DNA of 64,000 nucleotides, from the NCBI GenBank assembly GCA_964019135.1, contig OZ025263.1:33644133-33708132 (forward strand). The letters are read 5' to 3'. The translations under genes and the position numbers were made by a program. Every line of letters starts with the position of its first letter. Within the stretch, counting starts at the first letter, position 1. Origin of the DNA: Arenicola marina. Lineage: Eukaryota; Annelida; Polychaeta; Arenicolidae. This document shows, piece by piece, positions 47,186 to 57,578 of this stretch. The notes beneath the pieces were generated by a model that saw only the letters and a list, made by a program, of their open reading frames with translations, was not told the DNA's origin and made no database searches.

Positions 47186-48236
47186 CGGGGGGGGGGGGTT
47201 TATCATCTGTACGTAACACCAGAAGAGTACACATATAGGACAACATAAAATAGCTTCACTTCCATTCCATACCTTCAGGACCTTTTCCCCTCACCCCGCC
47301 TGACCTCCGTCCGGGTATAACTAACCTCCCTAATTACATGATCGTTTCTTTCCCCCATGCGCTCTTTTATATCACTGCCTTGTATATATGTTTTTTTCGG
47401 TATTATCACAACGGACTAATACGAAGGCAACGCGGGGCGAGATCTTTACAAGCGCCATGGCCACAACATAAAGAAAGCTGGAGCCAGAAGTCAGTCTTGC
47501 TGCTTAACGTCCCGCCAGTGCGCATGCCCCACCACGTGGCCCGGTGGTATCTGGTATCTGGTATCTATGTACGGTACAGTGGGCCTGTAGTCTGTAGCCT
47601 GTAGTCTACAGTCAGCCTTTATCAACAGCCCACCGAGGGCCCCGCAGCCATGGCCGACTGGCGCATTGTTTCTTGCCCAAACATCTCGAAGGGCACGACT
47701 TGCTATCCAACAGGTGGGCAGCCAGAAAAAGAGGAAAGGGGAAAAAAGGAGGGTCGGAGAAAAAACAACAGGAGTAAAGTAGTGGGGTTAGCGAGGCAGG
47801 CGTACATACAATACAGACACACATCCGCTATATCAGACCGCGACCACGCACCTGTGGGCTGTAAGCTGTGAGCTATGTGCCTCCTATAAGCCGGAAGAAT
47901 ATGAAAACAGGGCCCAATACACTTGAAGCAATGAAGTAACTCTGCCGGCGCCGATTTTAGGATTTCTCCCGTCGTTGACCTAGATTGGTTTTTGTTTTTT
48001 TTCTCGTGGTACGGTGTGGGTTATCTGGGCAACCGCGTGCGGTCGCTAGTAACGACGATAGCGGTCAAAACTTGAACTAAAAAATATATGTTGGTCATTA
48101 AAAAGGGACGCATGCATTTGACCAGTTTGTTTGTTATTTGATCAACTGGTAAATCTACTTGATAGATACAGTCATTCCACTTGATCAATTCATTTGAATG
48201 ATTTACTCACGTGAATTGTACTTGAACAGTACACAT
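47186..48236. other. Unique-looking DNA, no gene seen
   Basis: No supported gene. A 73-codon plus-strand frame starting at 47650 lacks domain or splice support. Confidence 0.45.
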
Positions 48237-48237
48237 G

Positions 48238-51200
48238 CCCACTTTAATCGGTCCGTGTGACCACTTTAATCAGTCCGTGTGACCACTTTAATCAGTCCGT
48301 GTGACCACATTAATCAGTCCGTGTGACCACTTTAATCAGTCCGTGTGACCACTTTAATCAGTCCGCATGACCACTTTAATCAGTCCGTGTGACCACTTTA
48401 ATCGGTCCGTGTGACCACTTTAATCAGTCCGTGTGACCACTTTAATCAGTCCGTGTGACCACTTTAATCAGTCCGTGTGACCACTTTAATCAGTCCGTGT
48501 GACCACCTTAATCAGGCCGTGTTACCACTTTAATCGGTCCGTGTGACCACTTTAATCAGTCCGTGTGACCACTTTAATCAGTCCGTGTGACCACTTTAAT
48601 CAGTCCGCATGACCACTTTAATCGGTCCGTGTGACCACTTTAATCAGTCCGTGTGACCACTTTAATCGGTCCGTGTGACCACTTTAATCAGGCCGTGTGA
48701 CCACTTTAATCGGTCCGTGTGACCACTTTAATCGGTCCGTGTGACCACTTTAATCACTCCGTGTGACCACGTTAATCGGTCCGTGTGACCACTTTAATCG
48801 GTCCCTGTGACCACTTTAATTGGTCCGTGTGACCACTTTAATCAGTCCGTGTGACCACTTTAATCGGTCCGTGTGACCACTTTAATCAGTCCGTGTGACC
48901 ACTTTAATCGGTCCGTGTGACCACTTTAATCGGTCCGTGTGACCACTTTAATCAGTCCGTGTGACCACTTTAATCGGGCCGTGTGACCACTTTAATCAGT
49001 CCGTGTGACCACTTTAATCGGTCCGTGTGACCATTTTAATCGGTCCGTGTGACCACTTTAATCAGGCCGTGTGACCACTTTAATCGGTCCGTGTGACCAC
49101 TTTAATTAGGCCGTGTGACCACTTTAATCGGTCCGTGTGACCACTTTAATCGGTCCGTGTGACCACTTTAATCACTCCGTGTGACCACGTTAATCGGTCC
49201 GTGTGACCACTTTAATCGGTCCCTGTGACCACTTTAATCGGTCCGTGTGACCACTTTAATCAGTCCGTGTGACCACTTTAATCGGTCCGTGTGACCACTT
49301 TAATCAGTCCGTGTGACCACTTTAATCGGTCCGTGTGACCACTTTAATCGGTCCGTGTGACCACTTTAATCACTCCGTGTGACCACTTTAATCGGTCCGT
49401 GTGACCACTTTAATCAGTCCGTGTGACCACTTTAATCGGTCCGTGTGACCACTTTAATCGGTCCGTGTGACCACTTTAATCACTCCGTGTGACCACTTAA
49501 ATCGGGCCGTGTGACCACTTTAATCAGTTCGTGTGACCACTTTAATCGGTCCGTGTGACCACTTTAATCAGTCCGTGTGACCACTTTAATCAGTCCGTGT
49601 GACCACTTTAATCGGTCCGTGTGACCACTTTAATCAGTCCGTGTGACCACTTTAATCAGTCCGTGTGTCCACTTTAATCAGTCCGTGTGACCACTTTAAT
49701 CAGGCCGTGTGACCACTTTAATCGGTCCGTGTGACCACTTTAATCAGTCCGTGTGACCACTTTAATCGGTCCGTGTGACCACTTTAATCGGTCCGTGTGA
49801 CCACTTTAATCAGGCCGTGTGACCACTTTAATCGGTCCGTGTGACCACTTTAATCAGTCCATGTGACCACTTTAATCAGTCCGTGTGACCACTTTAATCA
49901 GTCGTGTGACCACTTTAATCGGTCCGTGTGACCACTTTAATCGGTCCGTGTGACCACTTCAATCAGTCCGCATGACCACTTTAATCGGTCCGTGTGACCA
50001 CTTTAATCAGTCCGTGTGACCACTTTAATCGGTCCGTGTGACCACTTTAATCAGGCCGTGTGACCACTTTAATCGGTCCGTGTGACCACTTTAATCAGTC
50101 CGTGTGACCACTTTAATCAGGCCATGTTACCACTTTAATCGGTCCGTGTGACCGCTTTAATCAGTCCGTGTGACCACTTTAATCAGTCCTTGTGACCACT
50201 TTAAACAGTCCGTGTGACCACTTTAATCAGTCCGTGTGACCACTTTAATCGGTCCCTGTGACCACTTTAATCGGTCCCTGTGACAACTTTAATCGGTCCG
50301 TGTGACCACTTTAATCAGTCCGTGTGACCACTTTAATCAGTCCGTATGACCACTTTAATCAGTCCGTGTGACCACTTTAATCGGTCCGTGTGACCACTTT
50401 AATCAGTCCGTGTGACCACTTTAATCGATCCGTGTGACCACTTTAATCAGTCCGTGTGACCACTTTAATCGGTCCGTGTGACCACTTTAATCAGTCCGTG
50501 TGACCACTTTAATCGGTCCGTGTGACCACTTTAATCAGTCCGTGTGACCACTTTAAACAGTCCGTGTGACCACTTTAATCGGTCCGTGTGACCACTTTAA
50601 TCAGTCCGCATGACCACTTTAATCGGTCCGTGTGACCACTTTAATCAGGCCGTGTGACCACTTTAATCGGTCCGTGTGACCACTTTAATCAGTCCGTGTG
50701 ACCACTTTAATCGATCCGTGTGACCACTTTAATCAGTCCGTGTGACCACTTTAATCGGTCCGTGTGACCACTTTAATCGGTCCGTGTGACCACTTTAATC
50801 GGTCCGTGTGACCACTTTAATCGGTCCGTGTGACCACTTTAATCAGTCCGCATGACCACTTTAATCGGTCCGTGTGACCACTTTAATCAGGCCGTGTGAC
50901 CACTTTAATCGGTCCGTGTGACCACTTTAATCAGGCCGTGTGACCACTTTAATCGGTCCGTGTGACCACTTTATTCAGTCCGTGTGACCACTTTAATCAG
51001 TCCGTGTGACCACTTTAATCGGTCCGTGTGACCACTTTAATCAGTCCGTGTGACCACTTTAATCGGTCCGTGTGACCACTTTAATCGATCCCTGTGACCA
51101 CTTGAATCAGGCATTGTGACCACTGTAATCAGTCCGTGTGACCACTTTAATCAGTCCGTGTGACCACTTTAATCGGTCCGTGTGACCACTTTAATCGGTC

Positions 51201-51704
51201 CGTGTGACCACTTTAATCAGTCCGTGTGACCACTTTAATCGGTCCGTGTGACCACTTTAATCAGGCCGTGTGACCACTTTAATCGGTCCGTGTGACCACT
51301 TTAATCAGTCCGTGTGACCACTTTAATCAGTCCGTGTGACCACTTTAATCAGTCCGTGTGACCACTTTAATCGGTCCGTGTGACCACTTTAAACAGTCCG
51401 TGTGACCACTTTAATCAGTCCGTGTGACCCCTTTAATCGGTCCCTGTGACCACTTTAATCGGTCCCTGTGACCACTTTAATCGGTCCGTGTGACCACTTT
51501 AATCAGGCCGTGTGACCATTTCAATCTGTCCGTGTGACCATTTCAATCTGTCCGTGTGACCATTTCAATCTGTCAGTGTGACCATTTCGATCTGTCCGTG
51601 TGACCATTTCAATCTGTCCGTGTGACCACTTTAAACAGTCCGTGTTACCACTTTAATCAGTCCGTGTGACCGTTTCAATCTGTCCGTGTGACCATTTCAA
51701 TCTG
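48238..51704. repeat. 22-bp minisatellite, about 157 units (3.5 kb)
   Basis: The unit is CCACTTTAATCAGTCCGTGT plus GA, with the main variants AATCGGTCC, AATCACTCC, CATGACC and CCCTGTG. The 22 bp period destroys all frames. A block marked by AATCACTCC, a CCACGTTAATC unit and a CCCTGTG unit at 48751 recurs at 49169, offset by 418 bp (19 units). The last 190 bp shift to CCATTTCAATCTGTCCGTGT. The array ends about 20 bp upstream of the exon candidate at 51726. Confidence 0.97.
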
Positions 51705-51725
51705 ATTATGAGTTGGTTATTTCAG
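51702..51725 (+). promoter_or_regulatory. Putative branch site and 3' splice site at array edge
   Basis: CTGAT (51702-51706) matches the CTRAY branch consensus and lies about 20 nt before the AG. Its CTG is the last three bases of the final 22 bp repeat unit. There is no long pyrimidine tract, only TTGGTTATTTCAG. The role is inferred from consensus and distance. Confidence 0.35.
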
Positions 51726-51907
51726 ATCAAACTGGCGGCCTCACATCTACATAAGACAAACTTGACGTCCGCAGACACCCTATCAAACCTGTGGCGAGGC
51801 TACGAGCTCTGCAACTTGAGGAGAGGAAATCGAGCCGTTCAAGTTACCGCCACAACTTCCGTGAAATGGGAGTTACACGGATTTGCCGCTGAGATCGACA
51901 AGACAAA
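51726..51907 (+). CDS. Candidate internal exon of an unidentified protein
   Basis: A 182 bp open segment bounded by a good 3' splice site (GGTTATTTCAG, AG at 51724-51725) and a perfect donor (GTAAGT from 51908). It starts in phase 0 and ends two bases into a codon. It encodes about 60 residues beginning IKLAASHLHK, with LWRGYELCNLRRG in the middle and VKWELHGFAAEIDKT near the end. Composition is ordinary globular protein, unlike the repeat-derived frames elsewhere. The in-frame TAA just after the donor would be intronic. I do not recognise the family. No second exon of the same gene was found in the window, so neighbouring exons must be outside it or were missed. Confidence 0.5.
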
Positions 51908-52080
51908 GTAAGTTCTGTGCAGAATATTTGCTGCCTATTATTATGATCTTCTCGTGAATGTTGTGACATACAAGTTCATGCATAGGGTTGCATGGGCCAA
52001 GTTAAATAGGGGCGAACTGGGATTTTATGGCAAATTATCTCATCGTGCTTGGTTGGTAATAACCAATCATAAAGTCGTCG
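51908..52080 (+). other. Presumed intron start, no other feature
   Basis: Begins with the donor GTAAGTTCTG and continues without an open exon-like frame. Confidence 0.35.
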
Positions 52081-52087
52081 AGATCGT

Positions 52088-52340
52088 AGGGCGCATCCAG
52101 GAATTTGAAAAGAGAGGGGTTCATTGAAAACTTGCGACTGAGTGCGGAGGGAAGGGGGTGGGGCTCTGAACAAAATTGGGACCGGGGGGGGGGTCCACAA
52201 AATGGTGGGTCCATTTTCACCATTTTTGGTTGACGACCGGGGGGGGGGGTTCCACGCCTCAGATGGCTTAACTTTTGCATTGAAAACGGCAGTCTTCCAT
52301 GAAAAAATGAGGTGGGGAGTCCGGACCACCGGACGTCAGA
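52088..52340. mobile_element. GGCGGATCC-family element, degenerate left end
   Basis: GGGCGCATCCAGGAATTTGAA at the left is followed by G tracts, TTGGTTGACGACCGG, CCTCAGATGGCTTAAC, TTTTGCATTGAAAACGG and GGGAGTCCGGACCACC. The interior matches the 10.1 kb copy in the same orientation and the 20.95 kb fragment inverted. Confidence 0.55.
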
Positions 52341-53570
52341 AGTCTACACGTTACGCATGGATGACTCCAGGTATGTACGTTTTATTGACCAAAATGCCAC
52401 TGGCTGGAGATACTTTCGCCAACCCCGTGTTACTTATGGACAGATTCATGAGATAATTACCATAACTTCCCCTCCGTCGTTCCTGCTGTAACGTAAGTTA
52501 CACCGGCCTCCGTATGATCCAGAGACACACATAAACACCCGCGTGATGTGATCCGGACGCGGTCCCACCTGACACGACAGTTTAAAAACGACATTATTTC
52601 CCCGAGTCTAAAAATAATTTCGCGCGTGTCTTGTAACAACCACTGTGCCTTGAAGTTTCTGTACAAGATTGAGGTGACGCGGGCCAGGGTCAAGGTCACG
52701 ACCGCGTGGGGTTAGCTTAGCTGCAAGTTGTTGCGTTCTTATCGCTTCACAGCTCTTATGATCGCATTGACACGTTTCCCGTTCTGTGGTTGCTCAGGAG
52801 TTGGCAAGTCGCCCGAAGGCTCGTAGATAACGAGGCCACAAGTCGTCGTCGGTTAAAGACATAAAGTTCGTGTTCTAGGAGTGGGTTCTCTGGGCCAGCT
52901 GGGCGGGGAGGGCAGAAGTCTAGGTCCCCGTCTAGGTCTGCTGTACCTCTGTACTCAAGGACTAAAGGTGGCGGTACAGACGTTTATTATTATAGCACAC
53001 TCAGATATGTATTATAGTAGTAACCAAAGGATTGTCACGTGAGCTTAGTATTGTCACGTGATCTCAGCATTGCCACGTGGATTAAGAAATGTTCCGTAAA
53101 GTCAACAAATGAAATGTGAAATTATACTATTATTATCACTAATGTAAGATTGGTAATAAAACGGCTAATTTGAGATGCGGCTCACATGTAGCTATATTCC
53201 AACAACCACTCATTGACAACAGATTCGCCGACATTTCGCCGCACCAGTTGCGTTGCAGGTCATTGAATATTGCATGCAGTCCTGATGGCAACGCTTTGAC
53301 ATCGTCGCCAAAATAGTTCTTTCAGTAAATGCCTCTCAGAATTCAGCTGGTTTCACTCGGATTAATCAAGTAGAGGAGAAAGCTGATTAAATAAGCGACA
53401 TTGTTTAATCGCAGACCGCCCATTTCAGAGTGGTTACACCTGCCAGGAAGTGGCATTAGAACAGGTCATATGGTTCACTATTTCTTATTATCAGCAGCGG
53501 TTAGGATAATGGGCTTCGCAGTGTAATGGGCTTTATTGTGTAATGTATGTGTTAACTGTAGTGTTGATTC
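52341..53570. other. Unique-looking DNA, no gene seen
   Basis: A short triple word (TTGTCACGTGAGC, TTGTCACGTGATC, TTGCCACGTGGAT) lies at 53033-53075, each with a CACGTG E-box. No gene was recognised. Confidence 0.45.
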
Positions 53571-53572
53571 TG

Positions 53573-53795
53573 CCACAATGGCGTTCATGCTGACGTCACC
53601 ATGACGTTCATGCTGACGTCACCAAGACGTTCACGCTGACGTCACCATGACGTTCATGCTGACGTCACCAAGACGTTCACGCTGACGTCACCATGATGTT
53701 CATGCTGACGTCACCAAGACGTTCACGCTGACGTCACCATGACGTTCATGCTGACGTCACCATGACGTTCATGTTGACATCACCATGGTGTTTAC
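53573..53795. repeat. 23-bp minisatellite with eight perfect CRE palindromes
   Basis: The unit is ATGACGTTCATGCTGACGTC plus ACC, with an AAGACGTTCACG variant. Eight successive units carry an intact TGACGTCA (starting near 53591, 53613, 53637, 53660, 53683, 53706, 53729 and 53752), the consensus cAMP-response element. The last unit decays to TTGACATCACC. Confidence 0.93.
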
Positions 53796-53797
53796 GG

Positions 53798-54640
53798 TAG
53801 GGTTTTCTATGACGTTCACTGTAGGGTTCTCGATTACGTCCACTGTAGGGTTCAGTATGACGTTCACTGTAGGGTTCAGTATGACGTTCACTGTAGGTTC
53901 AGTATGACGTTCACTGTAGGGTTCAGTATGACGTTCACTGTAGGGTTCAGTATGACGTTCACTGTAGGTTCAGTATGACGTTCACTGTAGGGTTCAGTAT
54001 GACGTTCACTGTAGGGTTCAGTGTGACGTCCACTGTAGGGTTCAGTGTGACGTCCACTGTAGGGTTCAGTGTGACGTCTACTGTAGGGCCCAGTATGACG
54101 TCCACTGTAGGGTTCAGTATGACGTCTACTGTAGGGTTCAGTATGACGTTCACTGTAGGGTTCAGTGTGACGTCCACTGTAGGGTTCAGTGTGACGTCTA
54201 CTGTAGGGCCCAGTATGACGTCCACTGTAGGGTTCAGTATGACGTCTACTGTAGGGTTCAGTATGACGTTCACTGTAGGTTCAGTATGACGTTCACTGTA
54301 GGGTTCAGTATGACGTTCACTGTAGGGTTCAGTGTGACGTCCACTGTAGGGTTCAGTGTGACGTCCACTGTAGGGTTCAGTATGACGTCTACTGTAGGGT
54401 TCAGTATGACGTTCACTGTAGGGTTCAGTATGACGTTCACTGTAGGGTTCAGTATGACGTTCACTGTAGGATTCAGTATGACGTCTACTGTAGGGCCCAG
54501 TATGACGTCCACTGTAGGGTTCAGTGTGACGTCCACTGTAGGGTTCAGTATGACGTTCACTGTAGGATTCAGTATGACGTCTACTGTAGGGTGCAGTATG
54601 ACGTTCACCCTAGGGTTCAGTATGACGGTCACTGTAGTGA
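53798..54640. repeat. 24-bp minisatellite, about 35 units, TGACGT core
   Basis: The unit is ACTGTAGGGTTCAGTATGAC plus GTTC, with GTGACGTCC, ATGACGTCT and GGGCCCAG variants and a 23 bp form lacking one G. The multiple-of-three period gives open frames of 104-131 codons on both strands. It directly follows the 23 bp array and shares its GACGTTCA word. Confidence 0.95.
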
Positions 54641-54952
54641 TCTCCATGGCGTTAACTGTTGCCAGTCTTGTTTTAGGTTAATCCACCTCTGTTTTACAAG
54701 CTAATATCAACATACATTAGAAGCAGCTATTGCCAATGCCAAACGTTTTGCATACAATGAAATCTCATACTTGTTATAGATAAAGATTTTTTTTTTTGCA
54801 GGTCCTTTTTATTTGCACTCTTTCGTAAAGAGTGTCCATGTGTGTGTGGGGTGGGGGGGGGGGGGTGGGTGTGCTTTTTTGTGTGTTTTCCGCTGCCACC
54901 AAACACACCTTGAACTAATGAGATGAGTTACGTGTGAAACGTGTCTCGAGAG

Positions 54953-54999
54953 TCGCGATGACGTTCACTGTAGGGTAGCGGAAGTGAACGTCATCGCGA
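54953..54999. repeat. Perfect 17-bp inverted repeat related to the 24-bp array
   Basis: TCGCGATGACGTTCACT (54953-54969) and its exact reverse complement (54983-54999) flank a 13 bp spacer containing GTAGGGTAG. The left arm plus spacer reads GATGACGTTCACTGTAGGGT, which is array-unit sequence 310 bp beyond the array end. Confidence 0.92.
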
Positions 55000-55110
55000 G
55001 ACGGGGGGTCGGACTCGTCACCCACAGACAACAGTCATGCGACGGCCACGGCCACGGATTGCACCCCCCCCCCCAACCCTCACTCCTCCCCAATACAAGC
55101 TAACCAACCA

Positions 55111-55365
55111 GGGGCCGTATTCATAATCACCACTTAGGCTACGCCACTAGACTTAGCGACAAGTGCAAAATTTGTCGAGCAATTATCGGGTTCATAATAC
55201 ATAAGTAGTCACCCAAAAAGTGGATTTTCGGAATTAAGAAAGGGCTAAAATTACTTGAAGAGGATTTCTTAATCATGAACACCACCACAACGAGCTGGTG
55301 AGGCTAAGACAAAAATGCACTTTTCGTGCGTAACTTACGAGGGGATTATGAATAGGGCCCAATGG
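55111..55365. mobile_element. Miniature inverted-repeat element, GGGGCCGTATTC type, copy 1
   Basis: Left end GGGGCCGTATTCATAATCAC; right end, minus strand, GGGCCCTATTCATAATCCCC. The interior (GTCACCCAAAAAGTGGATTT, AGGGCTAAAATTA, CGAGCTGGTGAG) matches copy 2 at 57304-57578. No coding capacity. Target duplication unclear. Confidence 0.8.
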
Positions 55366-55394
55366 CTCTTGTCGTAGAGATGGTTTAATTGTGT

Positions 55395-55600
55395 GTTTGT
55401 GGGTGGCGGGATGGGGCGGGGGGGGGGGGTGGTGGGCGGTGGTGGGGCGTGAGTGGGAGGGAGGAAGGACGTGTGTCTTGGGGATGCGGATACTGGATGT
55501 TGGGTGGTTGTGGGGTGTGGGTGGAAGACGGGGGCGGGGGCGGGGGCGGAGGAGGGGGCGGGGGGCTGGGGGCTGAGGCGAATGGAATGAGAGGGTACTG
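55395..55600 (+). repeat. G-rich block
   Basis: GGGCGGTGGTGGGGCG, GGGGGCGGGGGCGGGGGCGG and similar runs give G-quadruplex potential and proline-rich frames on the opposite strand. Confidence 0.8.
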
Positions 55601-56019
55601 ATTTGGTATAATGGTGGGATGGAGGATCGGTGTTGGGCTTGGGTAGGGGGACCTGACGTACTATACAAAGTGAATGTAAATCATAGCGGTATATCACACA
55701 GTTCGCTGAGAGCCTGGCTTCACCCCAGCTTTCAGGCGGGTTGGTTAAGGGTAAAATGATCGACTGGAAACCTTTTAGAGGAAACCTAATGAAAATATAG
55801 CAGCATTGCTCTCGGGGTCTCCTGGGGGAAAAGGCGCAAAGTGCTGCCAGCCGTGGTCACGGCAAACATGAATATATAGCAAATGTGACGGGTAATAATC
55901 CAATGTGGGATGAATGGATATCTCGCAGTGGAGCTGATCATTAAGATGTTGTCATAGATACCATAATTGGCGTACGACAAATGAAGTGTTGATATTTGTT
56001 TGCACATGAAGGCTGAATT

Positions 56020-56528
56020 GGGCCTAGAACCTACGACCAGTCTGTTTGCCGCACAGATCCGCTCAGCTACTTGGTTTAGGACAGAGTGTTTATAGTGCTG
56101 TGCTGACCTCCGGGTGTGGATCGTTAGGTTGCCACATGAGTTGCAATGGCGGATCCAGGAATTTGCGAATGGGGGGAAAACCATTTATTTAAGTACTATC
56201 CAGGCGCAGATCCAGTGTGAGACTGTGTGTGTGTGGGGGGGGGGGGGCTGGGTACGTACTATCCAGGCGCGAATCCTGCCACCGGGAAGTCCCCTGGTGA
56301 GGTTGTGCAGAAATAATTCTCAATGTGCTACTGTGCCCCATTATTCAGAAATAGAGGGGGGGGGGAGCGGGGGGGGGGGGAGCGGGGGGGGGGGCACGTG
56401 CCTTCTTCATCTATTTTCCAGCGAAAGAGGGAATGGGCACGTGCCCTCCGGCCCCCCTCCCCCGGATTCGCCATTGGGTTGAAACGGGGTAAAGCACAAT
56501 AATTACGCCACAAATATGCAAAGGGTCT
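56020..56528. repeat. Left flank of gap, duplicated at 56729-57256
   Basis: 509 bp beginning GGGCCTAGAACCTACGACCA and ending ATATGCAAAGGGTCT, repeated in full on the far side of the gap. It contains a GGCGGATCC-type element: left end CAATGGCGGATCCAGGAATT at about 56144, right end CCGGATTCGCCATTG at about 56475, with G tracts and a GGCACGTGCC-bounded hairpin (GCACGTGCC near 56393 and 56437). Confidence 0.95.
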
Positions 56529-56728
56529 NNNNNNNNNNNNNNNNNNNNNNNNNNNNNNNNNNNNNNNNNNNNNNNNNNNNNNNNNNNNNNNNNNNNNNNN
56601 NNNNNNNNNNNNNNNNNNNNNNNNNNNNNNNNNNNNNNNNNNNNNNNNNNNNNNNNNNNNNNNNNNNNNNNNNNNNNNNNNNNNNNNNNNNNNNNNNNNN
56701 NNNNNNNNNNNNNNNNNNNNNNNNNNNN
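56529..56728. other. Assembly gap, exactly 200 N, probably spurious
   Basis: A 200 N placeholder between two copies of the same 0.5 kb sequence. The left contig ends exactly where the right-hand copy continues, and the right contig begins inside the left-hand copy. Confidence 0.97.
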
Positions 56729-57256
56729 GGGCCTAGAACCTACGACCAGTCTGTTTGCCGCACAGATCCGCTCAGCTACTTGGTTTAGGACAGAGTGTTT
56801 ATAGTGCTGTGCTGACCTCCGGGTGTGGATCGTTAGGTTGCCACATGAGTTGCAATGGCGGATCCAGGAATTTGCGAATGGGGGGGAAAACCATTTATTT
56901 AAGTACTATCCAGGCGCAGATCCAGTGTGAGACTGTGTGTGTGTGGGGGGGGGGGGGGCTGGGTACGTACTATCCAGGCGCGAATCCTGCCACCGGGAAG
57001 TCCCCTGGTGAGGTTGTGCAGAAATAATTCTCAATGTGCTACTGTGCCCCATTATTCAGAAATAGAGGGGGGGGGGGAGCGGGGGGGGGGGGGGGGGGGG
57101 GAGCGGGGGGGGGGGGGGGGCACGTGCCTTCTTCATCTATTTTCCAGCGAAAGAGGGAATGGGCACGTGCCCTCCGGCCCCCCCTCCCCCCGGATTCGCC
57201 ATTGGGTTGAAACGGGGTAAAGCACAATAATTACGCCACAAATATGCAAAGGGTCT
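56729..57256. repeat. Right flank of gap, duplicate of 56020-56528
   Basis: 528 bp. The 19 bp excess over the left copy is fully accounted for by longer homopolymers: G runs differ by 1, 1, 1, 9 and 5 bases and two C runs by 1 each. No substitution was noticed. Confidence 0.95.
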
Positions 57257-57303
57257 CCTGATTGACATTCTGGGCGTAATCAATCGAGGGCCAATGCCAG
57301 ACC

Positions 57304-57578
57304 TGGGGCCGTATTCATAACCGCCACTTAGGTTACGCCACTAGACTTTTTAAATGAAAGTAGCGCTAAGTGGAAGATTTGTCGAGCGAATATCGGGTTC
57401 AAAATAGATAAGTAGTCACCCAAGAAGTGGATTTTCGGAATTAAGGAAGGGCTAAAATTATATCGAAGAGGATCGCTTAATCATGTTCGCCACCACAGCG
57501 AGCTGGTGAGACCAAGCCGAAAATGCCCTTTTCTTGGTTCGTGAGTAACCTACGAGGAGACTAGGAATACGGCCCCTG
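57304..57578. mobile_element. Miniature inverted-repeat element, GGGGCCGTATTC type, copy 2
   Basis: Left end GGGGCCGTATTCATAACCGC; right end GAATACGGCCCC is its exact inverse over 12 bp. The interior matches copy 1, with an extra TTTTTAAATGAAAGTAGCGC segment near 57348. Confidence 0.85.

Noticed and set aside
47650-47871. ORF beginning MADWRIVSCPN
   Set aside because: The possible donor after CCAACAG (GTGGGC) is weak, and the frame runs on into low-complexity charged residues with no homology that I recognise.
48238-51704. CRISPR-like regular array
   Set aside because: Units are contiguous 22-mers without unique spacers, there are no cas genes, and the surrounding DNA is eukaryotic.
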